DNA of 64,000 nucleotides from Elusimicrobiota bacterium (GTDB lineage: Bacteria > Elusimicrobiota > Elusimicrobia > FEN-1173): assembly GCA_016721625.1 (NCBI GenBank), contig JADKHR010000001.1:496001-560000 (forward strand). Direction: 5' to 3'. Below the pieces are notes generated by a model. That model made no database searches. It was not told where the DNA came from and saw only the letters and a list, made by a program, of their open reading frames with translations. Made by a program: the position numbers and the translations under genes. Numbering within the stretch: position 1 is the stretch's first letter; every line of letters begins with the position of its first letter. This document shows, in pieces, positions 1 through 7,861 of the stretch.

Positions 1-563
1 GAAACAGTTTTTTAAACGAGGTGCTGGACCGCCGCGTCGGAATCCCCATTACGCTTTCCATCCTCTATTTGGAAGTGGCCCGTCGGGCGGATATTCCCAT
101 GGTGGGGATCGGCCTGCCGGGGCATTTCATCACGGGGCTGGTGGCTCCAGGGCGGACCTTTTACGTGGATCCCTTTCACCAGGGACAGTTGATGACCCCC
201 AAAGATTGCGCCGAGCGGGTCGCCAAAATATTCGACGGCCGGATGTCCCTCACCCCGGAGCATCTCCACCCCGTGGGCGCCAGGGGCATCCTTTTTCGGC
301 TTTTAACCAATTTAAAAAATATCTACATGGAATCGCACTCTTTCGCCAAAGGCCACGCGGTCATCGACAAAATGGTCCTCTTGGCGCCTGAGGATTGGTC
401 CCAAGTCCGGGACCGGGGGCTGATCCGGTACCACTTGAAACATTACCAGCCCGCGCTGGCGGACCTGGAACTTTACCTCCAAAACACCCCCGAAGCCCGG
501 GATCGGTCCGACATTTTGAAACTTGCCAAATTGATCATCAAAGAACTGAGCGAACCTTCTTAA
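1..563 (+). CDS. SirB1-type transglutaminase-like protein with TPR tail, 5' end missing
   Basis: The reading frame is open from the first bases of the window, so the gene begins upstream. In-frame residues before the first possible start read [19 protein letters not shown], the hallmark of the SirB1 N-terminal (transglutaminase-like core 2) family; the internal GTG at 21 is therefore not the true start. A PGHF motif (residues of the predicted active-site region) follows, then about 90 residues that look like a TPR-type helical tail ending in [13 protein letters not shown]. Members are cytoplasmic proteins of uncertain biochemical role. It ends 10 bases before ilvD on the same strand and could be co-transcribed with it. 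Confidence 0.85.
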   Translation, partial: NSFLNEVLDRRVGIPITLSILYLEVARRADIPMVGIGLPGHFITGLVAPGRTFYVDPFHQGQLMTPKDCAERVAKIFDGRMSLTPEHLHPVGARGILFRLLTNLKNIYMESHSFAKGHAVIDKMVLLAPEDWSQVRDRGLIRYHLKHYQPALADLELYLQNTPEARDRSDILKLAKLIIKELSEPS

Positions 564-573
564 GGAGCACGTC

Positions 574-2280
574 ATGTCAAAATCAACGAAAGCCATTGAT
601 CTTCGAGCCCAAAGCCGTGCCATCACGGAAGGCGTGAACCGCGCACCGAACCGCGCCATGTTGCGGGACGTGGGCCTGACAGATGCCGATTTCAACAAAC
701 CCCTGATCGGGGTGGCCAGCACCTGGAGCGAAATCACCCCCTGCAACATCCACATTAACAAACTCGCCGAATCCGCAAAAGCTGGCGCCAAAGCGGCGGG
801 GGGAGCCCCTCAGATCTTCAACACCATCACCGTTTCCGACGGGATTTCCATGGGCACCCCTGGCATGCGCTACTCATTGCCCAGCCGGGAGATCATCGCG
901 GACTCCATCGAAACCGTGGTGGGCGCCCAACGCATGGATGGGTTTGTGGCCATCGGCGGGTGCGACAAAAACATGCCGGGATGCCTGATGGCCATGGGCC
1001 GCATGAACGTGCCGGCCGTATTCGTTTACGGCGGAACCATCAAACCGGGGCACTTCCAAGGAAAAGACGTGGACATCGTGAGCATCTTTGAGGCCGTCGG
1101 CCAATACAACAATAAGCTGATTGACGAGAAAACGGTGAAGGGCATCGAATGCGCCGCTTGTCCCGGCCCCGGCTCCTGCGGGGGAATGTACACCGCCAAC
1201 ACCATGGCTTCCGCCATTGAAACGTTGGGCATGAGCCTGCCCGGCAGTTCCTCCCATCCGGCGGAATCCCCGGAAAAAACCCGGGAGTGCGAGGCGTCGG
1301 GCCGCGCCGTCGTGAATTTATTGAAGCGGGGGCTTCGGCCCCGGGACATCGTCACGAAAACGTCCTTTGAAAACGCCATGGCGCTCGTGATGGTGTTGGG
1401 CGGATCGACCAACGCGGTGCTCCATCTGATCGCCATCGCCGACGCTTTTGGAATCCGACTCACGTTGGAGGACTTCACACGGGTGGCCCAACGAACCCCG
1501 CACCTGGCCGATCTCAAACCGTCCGGCCGCTTCGTGATGTACGACCTCCACAAGGCGGGTGGCGTTCCGGCGGTGCTGAAACTGATGTTGAAACACGGGA
1601 TGATTGATGGAAACGCCCGGACCGTCACGGGAAAAACCCTCGCCCAAAACCTGGCGTCTTTCCCAGGCCTGACCCCGGGTCAACAGGTCGTCCGCGACCC
1701 CAAAAACCCCCTGCGGCCCACGGGCCCGTTGGTGATTTTGAAGGGCAATCTCGCTCCAAAAGGCGCCGTGGCCAAGGTGGGGGGACTGACGAACACCACC
1801 ATCACGGGTCCCGCCCAGGTATTTGACGGCGAAGAAGCGGCGACCCAAGCCGCTCTCAAAGGTTCCATCAAGGCCGGCGACGTCGTGGTGGTCCGATACG
1901 AGGGCCCCAAGGGGGGACCCGGCATGCGGGAAATGTTGTCCTTGACCGCGATCCTTTCCGGCAAGGGGTTGGGCGACAAGGTGGGTTTGTTGACAGACGG
2001 CCGTTTCTCCGGCGGAAGCCACGGCCGCGTCGTGGGCCACGTCTGCCCGGAAGCCGCCGTGGGCGGCCCCATCGCGCTCATTAAAAACGGCGATGTGGTC
2101 ACCATCAACGCCGACAAACAGGAACTTTCCGTGGCCGTCTCGAAAGCCGAACTGGCGAGGCGGGCCAAAACATGGAAACCGCGAAAATCAAAGGACAACC
2201 CCAGCGGGTGGCTGGCCCGCTACGCGGCCCTGGTCACCTCCGGCTCCGAAGGCGCCGTCCTCCGGGTGCCCCGTCCATAA
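574..2280 (+). CDS. ilvD: Dihydroxy-acid dehydratase
   Basis: Catalyses dehydration of 2,3-dihydroxy-isovalerate and -methylvalerate to the 2-keto acids, the third common step of valine/isoleucine synthesis. The 568-residue length is normal. The three iron-sulfur ligands are visible: C57 (TPCNIH), C130 ([10 protein letters not shown]) and C202 ([14 protein letters not shown]). The [10 protein letters not shown] and [20 protein letters not shown] motifs are intact. The start is fixed by AAGGAG seven bases upstream of the ATG. No other ilv/leu gene lies in the window, so it is not in a biosynthetic operon here. Confidence 0.98.
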   Translation: MSKSTKAIDLRAQSRAITEGVNRAPNRAMLRDVGLTDADFNKPLIGVASTWSEITPCNIHINKLAESAKAGAKAAGGAPQIFNTITVSDGISMGTPGMRYSLPSREIIADSIETVVGAQRMDGFVAIGGCDKNMPGCLMAMGRMNVPAVFVYGGTIKPGHFQGKDVDIVSIFEAVGQYNNKLIDEKTVKGIECAACPGPGSCGGMYTANTMASAIETLGMSLPGSSSHPAESPEKTRECEASGRAVVNLLKRGLRPRDIVTKTSFENAMALVMVLGGSTNAVLHLIAIADAFGIRLTLEDFTRVAQRTPHLADLKPSGRFVMYDLHKAGGVPAVLKLMLKHGMIDGNARTVTGKTLAQNLASFPGLTPGQQVVRDPKNPLRPTGPLVILKGNLAPKGAVAKVGGLTNTTITGPAQVFDGEEAATQAALKGSIKAGDVVVVRYEGPKGGPGMREMLSLTAILSGKGLGDKVGLLTDGRFSGGSHGRVVGHVCPEAAVGGPIALIKNGDVVTINADKQELSVAVSKAELARRAKTWKPRKSKDNPSGWLARYAALVTSGSEGAVLRVPRP

Positions 2281-2292
2281 CAGGGTGGGGAA

Positions 2293-2661
2293 TTATCCTT
2301 CGTTTTTCCAGATTTGTTCGAGACGACGGGCGGCTTGGTTGGCGGTGCGGGCCAAGACGAAGAGGTAGTCGGAGAGTCGGTTCAGGTAGATTTGGGCGTG
2401 GGATAGGGAACGGTCTTTCTTCAGCAAAGGCACCAGCGCCCGTTCGGCACGGCGGGCCACGGCGCGGCCCTGGTGCAAAACAGCGCCCAGGGGGGAACCT
2501 CCTGGAAGAATAAAATTTTTCAGTTCCGGGAGGCGGTCGGACAATCGATCGATTTCACGCTCCACACGGGCGATATGATCCGCCCCGATCCGGGGAACCG
2601 GTTTGGGGGCCGGGAGGACAGCGGGGTTGATAGATCGGCCCCGAGGGTGAAAAGCTCCCAT
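2293..2661 (-). CDS. Cob(I)alamin adenosyltransferase (PduO type), C-terminal part of a frameshifted gene
   Basis: This frame carries the rest of the PduO-type fold: RIGADHIARVEREIDRLSD, then FILPGGSPLGAVLHQGRAVARRAER and a final helix with YLNRLSDYLFVLARTANQ, all family hallmarks. The apparent first 25 residues are probably not translated from a real start; the true reading enters from the 2520-2843 frame. Convergent with ilvD, 12 bases apart. Confidence 0.75.
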   Translation of the reverse strand: MGAFHPRGRSINPAVLPAPKPVPRIGADHIARVEREIDRLSDRLPELKNFILPGGSPLGAVLHQGRAVARRAERALVPLLKKDRSLSHAQIYLNRLSDYLFVLARTANQAARRLEQIWKNEG

Positions 2662-2843
2662 TGAACCGTCCGGATCGCGCGACGGAGCGCCTGGCCCGGA
2701 GCCAGCGTTTCGGCCCAGCCTAGGACAGAGTTCAGCTCATCCACATCCCCGTAAGCCATCACCCGGGGATGATCTTTTCGAACTTTCTTGCCGCCGAACA
2801 AATACGTGTCGCCGCCGTCGCCCATCTTGGTATAGATTTTCAT
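2520..2843 (-). CDS. Cob(I)alamin adenosyltransferase (PduO type), N-terminal part of a frameshifted gene
   Basis: Starts MKIYTKMGDGGDTYLFGGKK, the ATP-binding N-terminus of PduO-type ATP:cob(I)alamin adenosyltransferases, and continues in register to LFTLGADLSTP. After that the frame degenerates, while the neighbouring frame (2293-2661) continues the family sequence. The two frames differ by one base lost (or two gained) somewhere in about 2600-2655, a region with several G/C runs. Either a pseudogene or an indel error. The intact protein would make adenosylcobalamin from cob(I)alamin and ATP. Confidence 0.75.
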   Translation of the reverse strand: MKIYTKMGDGGDTYLFGGKKVRKDHPRVMAYGDVDELNSVLGWAETLAPGQALRRAIRTVQWELFTLGADLSTPLSSRPPNRFPGSGRIISPVWSVKSIDCPTASRN

Positions 2844-2905
2844 GGGTTTATTTTAGCGTTTCCGGCGCCCGCCCAAAAGCCCACTGAATTTGAGAGAATA
2901 CCGTT

Positions 2906-3535
2906 ATGGCCTCGCGCGTGGACAAATTGCTGGTCGCTCTTAAAAAACTCTATCCCCAGGTCTCCTGCGCGCTCACGCACCGCAATCCCTTCCAGCTTTT
3001 GATCGCCACCATCCTGTCCGCTCAATGCACGGACGAGAGGGTGAACCACGTCACGCCGCATCTCTTCAAAGAATACCCAACCCCGGAGAAAATGGCTCGG
3101 GCGACCTTGCCTTCGGTGGAAGAGATCATTTGGTCCACGGGCTTTTTCCGCCAGAAGGCGAAATCCATCGTTCTTTCTTCCCGAATTCTTGTCGAAGAAC
3201 ACGCCGGACAGGTTCCCCGAACGATGGACGCCCTCCTTCGTCTGCGCGGGGTCGCCCGCAAAACGGCCAACGTCGTTTTGGGCTCAGGGTTTGGAATCGC
3301 CTCCGGCGTCGTGGTGGACACTCACGTCACGCGTCTCTCGCGACGGCTGGGGTTGACCCGGGAAAAAGATCCCGTTAAAATCGAACGAGACTTGATGCGT
3401 CAAGTTCCACAGGCGGATTGGATTTGGCTTTCCCACGCGCTCATTTCCCACGGCCGACAGGTGTGCGGGGCGCGAAAACCCCAGTGCCCGGAATGCCTGG
3501 TCCGACACCTCTGCCCTTCGGCGGGCCGAGAGTGA
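2906..3535 (+). CDS. nth: Endonuclease III
   Basis: DNA glycosylase/AP lyase that removes oxidised pyrimidines in base excision repair. The 209-residue protein has the helix-hairpin-helix LRGVARKTANVVL with catalytic Lys119, the catalytic Asp138 in VVVDTHVTRL, and a complete [4Fe-4S] loop C187-x6-C194-x2-C197-x5-C203, the classical spacing. Start ATG lies after GAGAGAATACCGTT with a weak ribosome site. The stop overlaps the GTG start of the next gene. Confidence 0.97.
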   Translation: MASRVDKLLVALKKLYPQVSCALTHRNPFQLLIATILSAQCTDERVNHVTPHLFKEYPTPEKMARATLPSVEEIIWSTGFFRQKAKSIVLSSRILVEEHAGQVPRTMDALLRLRGVARKTANVVLGSGFGIASGVVVDTHVTRLSRRLGLTREKDPVKIERDLMRQVPQADWIWLSHALISHGRQVCGARKPQCPECLVRHLCPSAGRE

Positions 3536-3933
3536 ACGATCCTCGCCTGGAAGAAGGGGTGAACTGTTTCAACCGGGAGGAGTTTTTTGAAGCCCACGAA
3601 GTTTGGGAAAACCTGTGGAACGAAACCTACGACGATTCAAAACCATTCGTCCAAGGATTGATCCAGGTGGCCACGGCCATGCACCATCTGTATAATGGAA
3701 ACATGCGCGGCGCGCGAACGCTCTACCACTCGGGCCTGGACCTATTGAAACCCTTCGGAACCCGCCGGTCGGGAATCGATCTCGGGAAACTGAGCCGCCA
3801 GTTCACCCAGGCGCTGGAGGGTTTTCTGGACGTTCCTTACGAGCAGTTGGCGGGTCGCGGCGGGTCGGGAGGGCCGCTGAAGGCGGCCGACGCGTCGACC
3901 CGCGCCTTTAAAATCGACTATGAAAAAGAGTAA
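3532..3933 (+). CDS. DUF309 family protein
   Basis: About 133 residues. The sequence CFNREEFFEAHEVWENLW is the signature of DUF309, a small all-helical family with conserved His/Glu of unknown function. I place the start at the GTG at 3532, which overlaps the nth stop (GTGA), because upstream in-frame sequence is nth in another frame. Translational coupling to nth and overlap with the following Nudix gene suggest a three-gene operon. Confidence 0.85.
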   Translation: MNDPRLEEGVNCFNREEFFEAHEVWENLWNETYDDSKPFVQGLIQVATAMHHLYNGNMRGARTLYHSGLDLLKPFGTRRSGIDLGKLSRQFTQALEGFLDVPYEQLAGRGGSGGPLKAADASTRAFKIDYEKE

Positions 3934-4534
3934 TCCAACTCCAAAATCGACGCACCTCCACCCTCTTCAAGAGCGGCGGATTTTACAAGGTTTTAAAACC
4001 GCCGGGTTGGCGAAACGTTGGTGGGCTTCCGCCGCCAAAGAAATCCGCCATTGCCTGCGTTGCGGCGGCGGGTTGATCTGGCGCCACATCCGGTTGGAGG
4101 GGAAAAAACGTTTTATCTGCACGGAGTGCGAGTTCATCGTCTATCAAAATCCAAAAATCGTGGCGGCGACGCTCCCGGTCCGAGACGGAAAGATCTACCT
4201 CCTCCGGCGGGCCATCGAACCGGCCTACGGGCTCTGGAGCCACCCCGCCGGCTATCTAGAACTGGGAGAAACCGTGGAGCAAGGAGCCGCCCGGGAAACA
4301 TTGGAAGAGATCCGCACCCGGGTCACGCTGGTGGGCCCGCCCCGGGTCTATTCTTACCCCGACGCGGCGGTCGTCACGATGGTTTATTTAGCGAAGGTTT
4401 CTGGGCCCGAGCCGCGCCCCGGACCGGAATCCCTCGAAGTTCGCGCTTTCCGCCCGGCCGAAATCCCCTGGGACTCCCTGGCGTTCCGAAGCACGTTCCA
4501 CGCCCTCCGGGATTGGGTGCGGGAGTTGAATTAA
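3920..4534 (+). CDS. Nudix hydrolase with N-terminal zinc ribbon
   Basis: 204 residues. A basic N-terminal stretch is followed by a zinc ribbon (CLRC near residue 45 and CTEC near 70), then a Nudix domain with box GYLELGETVEQGAARETLEE, matching G-x5-E-x7-RE-x2-EE. The combination resembles NUDIX proteins related to NudC/ADP-ribose pyrophosphatases; the substrate cannot be read from the sequence. The ATG overlaps the end of the DUF309 gene by 14 bases. Convergent with lexA, overlapping it by four bases. Confidence 0.9.
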   Translation: MKKSNPTPKSTHLHPLQERRILQGFKTAGLAKRWWASAAKEIRHCLRCGGGLIWRHIRLEGKKRFICTECEFIVYQNPKIVAATLPVRDGKIYLLRRAIEPAYGLWSHPAGYLELGETVEQGAARETLEEIRTRVTLVGPPRVYSYPDAAVVTMVYLAKVSGPEPRPGPESLEVRAFRPAEIPWDSLAFRSTFHALRDWVRELN

Positions 4535-5127
4535 AAGAAGGTTCGGATCAGGCTGGTGACGCACCCAATCACGGCCAGCTCTTGGCCTCGCAGGATGGGG
4601 TAGGCCTTGTTGGTGGGTTCCAGGAAAATATCTCGGCCGACGCGGCGAAATTTCTTAACGGTGGCGTCACCGCCGTCCACCGTGGCCACCACGATGTCGC
4701 CGTTTTGGGCCGTGGGCTGGTTTCGCACCAAAACCAAATCCCCATCGCGTAGGTCGGGCACCATACTGTCCCCTTTGACCCGGAGGGCGAAGTTGGCGCG
4801 CTTGGCGATGGCTTCGTCCACCGCCAGATAATCCTCCACTTCGGAAATGGCTTCCAGCGGCATTCCGGCCGGCACTCGCCCCAGAATGGGAATGCGCAAA
4901 TGGGCGCTCACCAGCCCCCGGGCTTCCAAAACAATTCCCCTGGCTGTTTCCTTGGCCCGATGCAAAACCCCTTTCCGTTCCAGCGCCGCCAGATGGTCCT
5001 GCACCGCTTTCGGATAAATGCGGAAGTGCCGACCGATTTCCCGAACCGTGGGGGGAAACCCGCTCGTCTGGATTTTCTGTTGAAGAAACTGATAGATTTG
5101 AGTTTGTCGATCCGTAAGAGGGTCCAT
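4531..5127 (-). CDS. lexA: LexA repressor, SOS regulator
   Basis: 198-residue transcriptional repressor. An N-terminal winged helix starts MDPLTDRQTQIYQFL and has the recognition region PPTVREIGRHFRI. The autocleavage bond is Ala87-Gly88 (GRVPAGMP), and the catalytic dyad is Ser121 (KGDSMVP) and Lys158 (DATVKKF). I prefer the ATG at 5127 over one eight codons upstream because family homology begins at MDPLTDRQ. The upstream bases TGTATAGT also occur before the RecA-like/PolB cassette (see operator features), so that cassette may be a LexA target. The recognition sequence itself is not proven. Confidence 0.95.
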   Translation of the reverse strand: MDPLTDRQTQIYQFLQQKIQTSGFPPTVREIGRHFRIYPKAVQDHLAALERKGVLHRAKETARGIVLEARGLVSAHLRIPILGRVPAGMPLEAISEVEDYLAVDEAIAKRANFALRVKGDSMVPDLRDGDLVLVRNQPTAQNGDIVVATVDGGDATVKKFRRVGRDIFLEPTNKAYPILRGQELAVIGCVTSLIRTFF

Positions 5128-5151
5128 GCCAAACACTATACAAAAGGCCAC
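5128..5151. promoter_or_regulatory. Compact divergent promoter between lexA and an outer-membrane protein gene; candidate LexA half-site
   Basis: Only 24 bases separate the two start codons. The core ACTATACA (5135-5142) reads TATAGT as a -10-like hexamer for lexA, seven bases from its ATG, and TATACA on the other strand, nine bases from the outer-membrane protein ATG. The minus-strand octamer TGTATAGT recurs in front of the RecA-like gene near 9620. Promoter and operator roles are inferred; short leaders are implied. Confidence 0.45.
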
Positions 5152-5574
5152 ATGATTCGAAAAGCCCCCCGCGTTTTTTTATTTCTCCCTTTGACAGCCT
5201 TTTTAGGGCCCGTCCCGGTGTTTTCCGAAATCACGGGTGAACCTATCGTTAGTAACGACTACAGCGTGGCGGTTCAACCCTCGGTGGCTGTCGGATCGGC
5301 CCGGAAAGTCGCGTTGGGCGGCGCCTATGTCGCCGTGGCCGAGGGGGTAGAGAGCCTCTGGGAAAATCCCGCCGGCGCCGCCTTCCGCCGCTCCACCCAA
5401 ACGGGGACATGGCGGGTGGACGGGACCGTGGGTTCCTTTTTGGTCGACGGCGACGACATCGATAACAATGGCAGTGTGTCGACGGTGTTTCGCCAAAACC
5501 AGGTGATCAACGCCGGGGGCCTCCTCCAGTATAAAGGGTGGGGGCGGCTTCTACGCGGTCTCCCAACAGCATGA
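5152..5574 (+). CDS. Outer-membrane beta-barrel protein (PorV/UPF0164-like), N-terminal part of a frameshifted gene
   Basis: Begins with a signal peptide (MIRKAPRVFLFLPLTAFLG, cleavage expected after VFS) and the motif ARKVALGGAYVAVAEGVESL followed by WENPAG, typical of PorV/UPF0164/FadL-like outer-membrane proteins. The frame is lost near 5536-5544 in GGGTGGGGG: after LLQYKG the family-like sequence continues one base later as GGGFYAVSQQH. Divergent from lexA. Confidence 0.8.
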   Translation: MIRKAPRVFLFLPLTAFLGPVPVFSEITGEPIVSNDYSVAVQPSVAVGSARKVALGGAYVAVAEGVESLWENPAGAAFRRSTQTGTWRVDGTVGSFLVDGDDIDNNGSVSTVFRQNQVINAGGLLQYKGWGRLLRGLPTA

Positions 5575-6316
5575 CCTGGAGACGTCGAACGGGGTCCGCC
5601 GGCTCAATTTCAACGTCGGAGCCCTGGACCTGGGGTGGGCTTCTCGCTCCAAGGAATTTTTCTTTGGGGTCGGGATCCGCCCGGTCAGCGCGGAAAGCCA
5701 GTCGAAGGACACCGGCTCCCGTACCCTCCATTTAACCGGTTCCGGGGCGACCCTGGGCCTGCTCTGGCATCCGAACCGCGGAGCCTGGCGATTTGGTTTG
5801 GCGGGATCCGGTGCCATTAAAGACGACGGCCGTTTTCCACAGACCGCCACCGGTACGGTGGTCGTGGACGGCATGGTGATCCCCCGGGAGGTCACCATGC
5901 CCGCCACCGCGGCCGTTGGCGCCTCTTTCACAAAAGCCAGGGGACTTTATTGGGCCGGCCATCCGTTGCTCCTTACCTTTCAAGCGGATCTCATGGGAAA
6001 GACCGAAAACGCCGTGGGCGTGGAATCGTTTTTAGAGCAACGCGTTCAAAGGACCGGGGAACACGTGACCGTCACCCCCCGGCTCGGGGCCGAATGGGAG
6101 TTCCGGCCCCAACGACTCCGCTTTCGGGCGGGATCTTATTTTGAGCCGAGCCGCTTTGCGGGCGTGCCGGGCCGCGTTCACGGCACGGGCGGATTTCAAC
6201 TGCGGCTCTTTCGCTTGCGCTTCCTGGGGGAACACCACGTCGGGCTCAGCTACGCCATCGACGGCGCTTCCCGGTATCTCACGCAATTCCTCGGCGTTGG
6301 CTTTTGGGCCTTCTAG
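5540..6316 (+). CDS. Outer-membrane beta-barrel protein, C-terminal part of the frameshifted gene
   Basis: Open from 5540 without a start codon until a TTG at 5798, confirming it is the continuation of the 5152-5574 frame after one extra G. Alternating hydrophobic/polar strands (for example RLNFNVGALDLGWASR and FQLRLFRLRF) and the terminal phenylalanine (FLGVGFWAF) fit an outer-membrane barrel. Restored length is about 387 residues. Its last 285 bases overlap the 3' end of the convergent polymerase frame, more than is usual for bacterial genes. Confidence 0.75.
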   Translation, partial: GGGFYAVSQQHDLETSNGVRRLNFNVGALDLGWASRSKEFFFGVGIRPVSAESQSKDTGSRTLHLTGSGATLGLLWHPNRGAWRFGLAGSGAIKDDGRFPQTATGTVVVDGMVIPREVTMPATAAVGASFTKARGLYWAGHPLLLTFQADLMGKTENAVGVESFLEQRVQRTGEHVTVTPRLGAEWEFRPQRLRFRAGSYFEPSRFAGVPGRVHGTGGFQLRLFRLRFLGEHHVGLSYAIDGASRYLTQFLGVGFWAF

Positions 6317-7861
6317 CCCGTCCATGATTTCGTTCCGACAACGTTCCCAGAGTTCCAAATACTTGCGGGTGTCCACCTCCGGCGCCTCGCTCACGAAGGC
6401 CAGGGGCGTGGCCCGCATCTCGGCGATTTTGTCTCCGGCAGAACGGATCACGTAACGCACCGTCTCTCCCGCGTGCAGTTGAACGCCGGAAGCGGCCAGC
6501 CGCTTGACCGCCACGGCCGAGGGCCCGTTGGCGACGTAGTCCGAGGGATCCTTGGACAGCGTGAAAGTCACGGCCAATTCGGCCGCCTCCACCCGCCCGA
6601 TGGCGATCCGTTCCCTCACCCCATCGGCGATGTCCGCCAAACGCCCCGCCCGGGCCCGACACCCCGCCACGTCCTCCGCCTCCGCCAAAACAGCCAGCAT
6701 GTCTTTTTGCATCCGTTTAAATATTTCCGGCGTGTCCCGGCGGCGCAGGGCCAACCCCCGGATTTTCAGCTCCCCGTTTCTGAAGGCGCCGAAATAACGG
6801 TTGGGAACGCCCGAAAGCGGATCCGTCTTCGAGGGACAGAACCTCAACCATTTATAGACGCCTTCCAGTCCCACGGAGCAACCGCCCGCCGTCTCGATTT
6901 CACGTCGAAGGGCTTCATACTCCATTCCAGGACGCCCCTGAATCCAAACGCAATCCACGTTGGCGTGAAGGACATGAAACCCCCGCTCTTCCACAAAATC
7001 TTTGGCACGCAAGAGCGTCTCGCGCCCCCAGGCCGTCACCGATTCATGCGCCTCAATTTTCCCGAACCGCGCATTTTTAAATCCAAGATAACCAAATGAG
7101 GTCACCAACGACCACTTGTGGGCGTCGGCGCGGGCCTTGAATGCGGCGGCCTGAGGATCTCCCGCTTTGACTCGGCGCTTGTATTCGGCGCGTTTCTTTA
7201 AGATCGGGACCAAGACTTCCGGCACGATTCCTTGGCGACGAGAGCAAAGGTGATGGCCGATCTCCGGGACGGAATTTTTGTCACGGTTTCCGGGCTGGCG
7301 CCCTTCAACCATTTCCTCGGCTCCCACGCCTCGGTCACGGTTTCCGGGCTGGCGCCCTTCAACCATTTCCTCGGCTCCCACGCCTCGGTCACGGTTTCCG
7401 GGCTGGCGCCCTTCAACCATTTCCTCGGCTCCCACGCCTCGGTCACAGCACTCACAGTTCACCGTTTCAGGGGAAATATTGTGTTTCACCATGAGCGTGG
7501 GGTACATGGAGACGAAATCGTATTCGGCGACGTTTTCGAACCAGCCGATGTCGGGTTCGTAGACCAGGCCGCCCTTGTCGGCTACCACCAGGTCCGAAGC
7601 CGGGCGGAAATCCTCGGCCTGGGCCTTGTCCATGGGAACCCAAAGCCCCCGGCGAAGCGCCACGTCCAACTGCATGGAGGAAAGAGAGGTCCCAATCGTC
7701 GTGCGGGCGGCGCGCTGGACGGGGATCTTGGCGATGCGGGCGATCTCGTAGAGGCCCTCCCAACCGCATTCCTTGAAATAGAAACTGTTTTTTAAATCCA
7801 GATGCCACCGGCCGAAAAGATAGTGCGCGCCCGATTGGTAAACCGTCCGCCCGTAGGTCAT
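6032..7861 (-). CDS. Divergent family B DNA polymerase, polymerase-domain part (gene split by a tandem duplication)
   Basis: 609 codons carrying the palm of a family B polymerase: motif A EYDFVSMYPTLM (D115), motif B KWSLVTSFGYLGFKNARFG (K249) and motif C LHANVDCVWI (D303). The first Asp of the usual DTD is Asn, the second is kept. Between Cys139 and Cys206 sit three copies of an 18-residue repeat. The sequence before its ATG continues in frame into the N-terminal half (7858-8703) if one 38-bp copy is removed. The last ~90 codons, after KANAEELREIP, overlap the opposite-strand barrel gene and may not be native. Expected role: DNA synthesis, perhaps in repair, in a cassette with a RecA-like protein. 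Confidence 0.8.
   Translation of the reverse strand: MTYGRTVYQSGAHYLFGRWHLDLKNSFYFKECGWEGLYEIARIAKIPVQRAARTTIGTSLSSMQLDVALRRGLWVPMDKAQAEDFRPASDLVVADKGGLVYEPDIGWFENVAEYDFVSMYPTLMVKHNISPETVNCECCDRGVGAEEMVEGRQPGNRDRGVGAEEMVEGRQPGNRDRGVGAEEMVEGRQPGNRDKNSVPEIGHHLCSRRQGIVPEVLVPILKKRAEYKRRVKAGDPQAAAFKARADAHKWSLVTSFGYLGFKNARFGKIEAHESVTAWGRETLLRAKDFVEERGFHVLHANVDCVWIQGRPGMEYEALRREIETAGGCSVGLEGVYKWLRFCPSKTDPLSGVPNRYFGAFRNGELKIRGLALRRRDTPEIFKRMQKDMLAVLAEAEDVAGCRARAGRLADIADGVRERIAIGRVEAAELAVTFTLSKDPSDYVANGPSAVAVKRLAASGVQLHAGETVRYVIRSAGDKIAEMRATPLAFVSEAPEVDTRKYLELWERCRNEIMDGLEGPKANAEELREIPGSAVDGVAEPDVVFPQEAQAKEPQLKSARAVNAARHARKAARLKIRSRPKAESLGPELPFGPEPGGDGHVFPGPLNALL
7280..7446. repeat. 54-bp tandem repeat, 3.1 copies, in frame inside the PolB palm
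   Basis: Units 7280-7333, 7334-7387 and 7388-7441 are identical by eye, with the start of a fourth (GTCAC). On the minus strand each unit encodes RGVGAEEMVEGRQPGNRD. The array lies between the NCECC and LCSRRQG cysteine motifs that normally stand close together downstream of motif A. Being a multiple of three, it keeps the frame. Confidence 0.95.

Noticed and set aside
6141..7099. Plus-strand frames overlapping polB
   Set aside because: No motifs; the minus strand has family B polymerase motifs A, B and C.
7280..7446. A CRISPR array
   Set aside because: The 54-bp units abut without spacers and encode an in-frame peptide repeat; this is a minisatellite in a gene.
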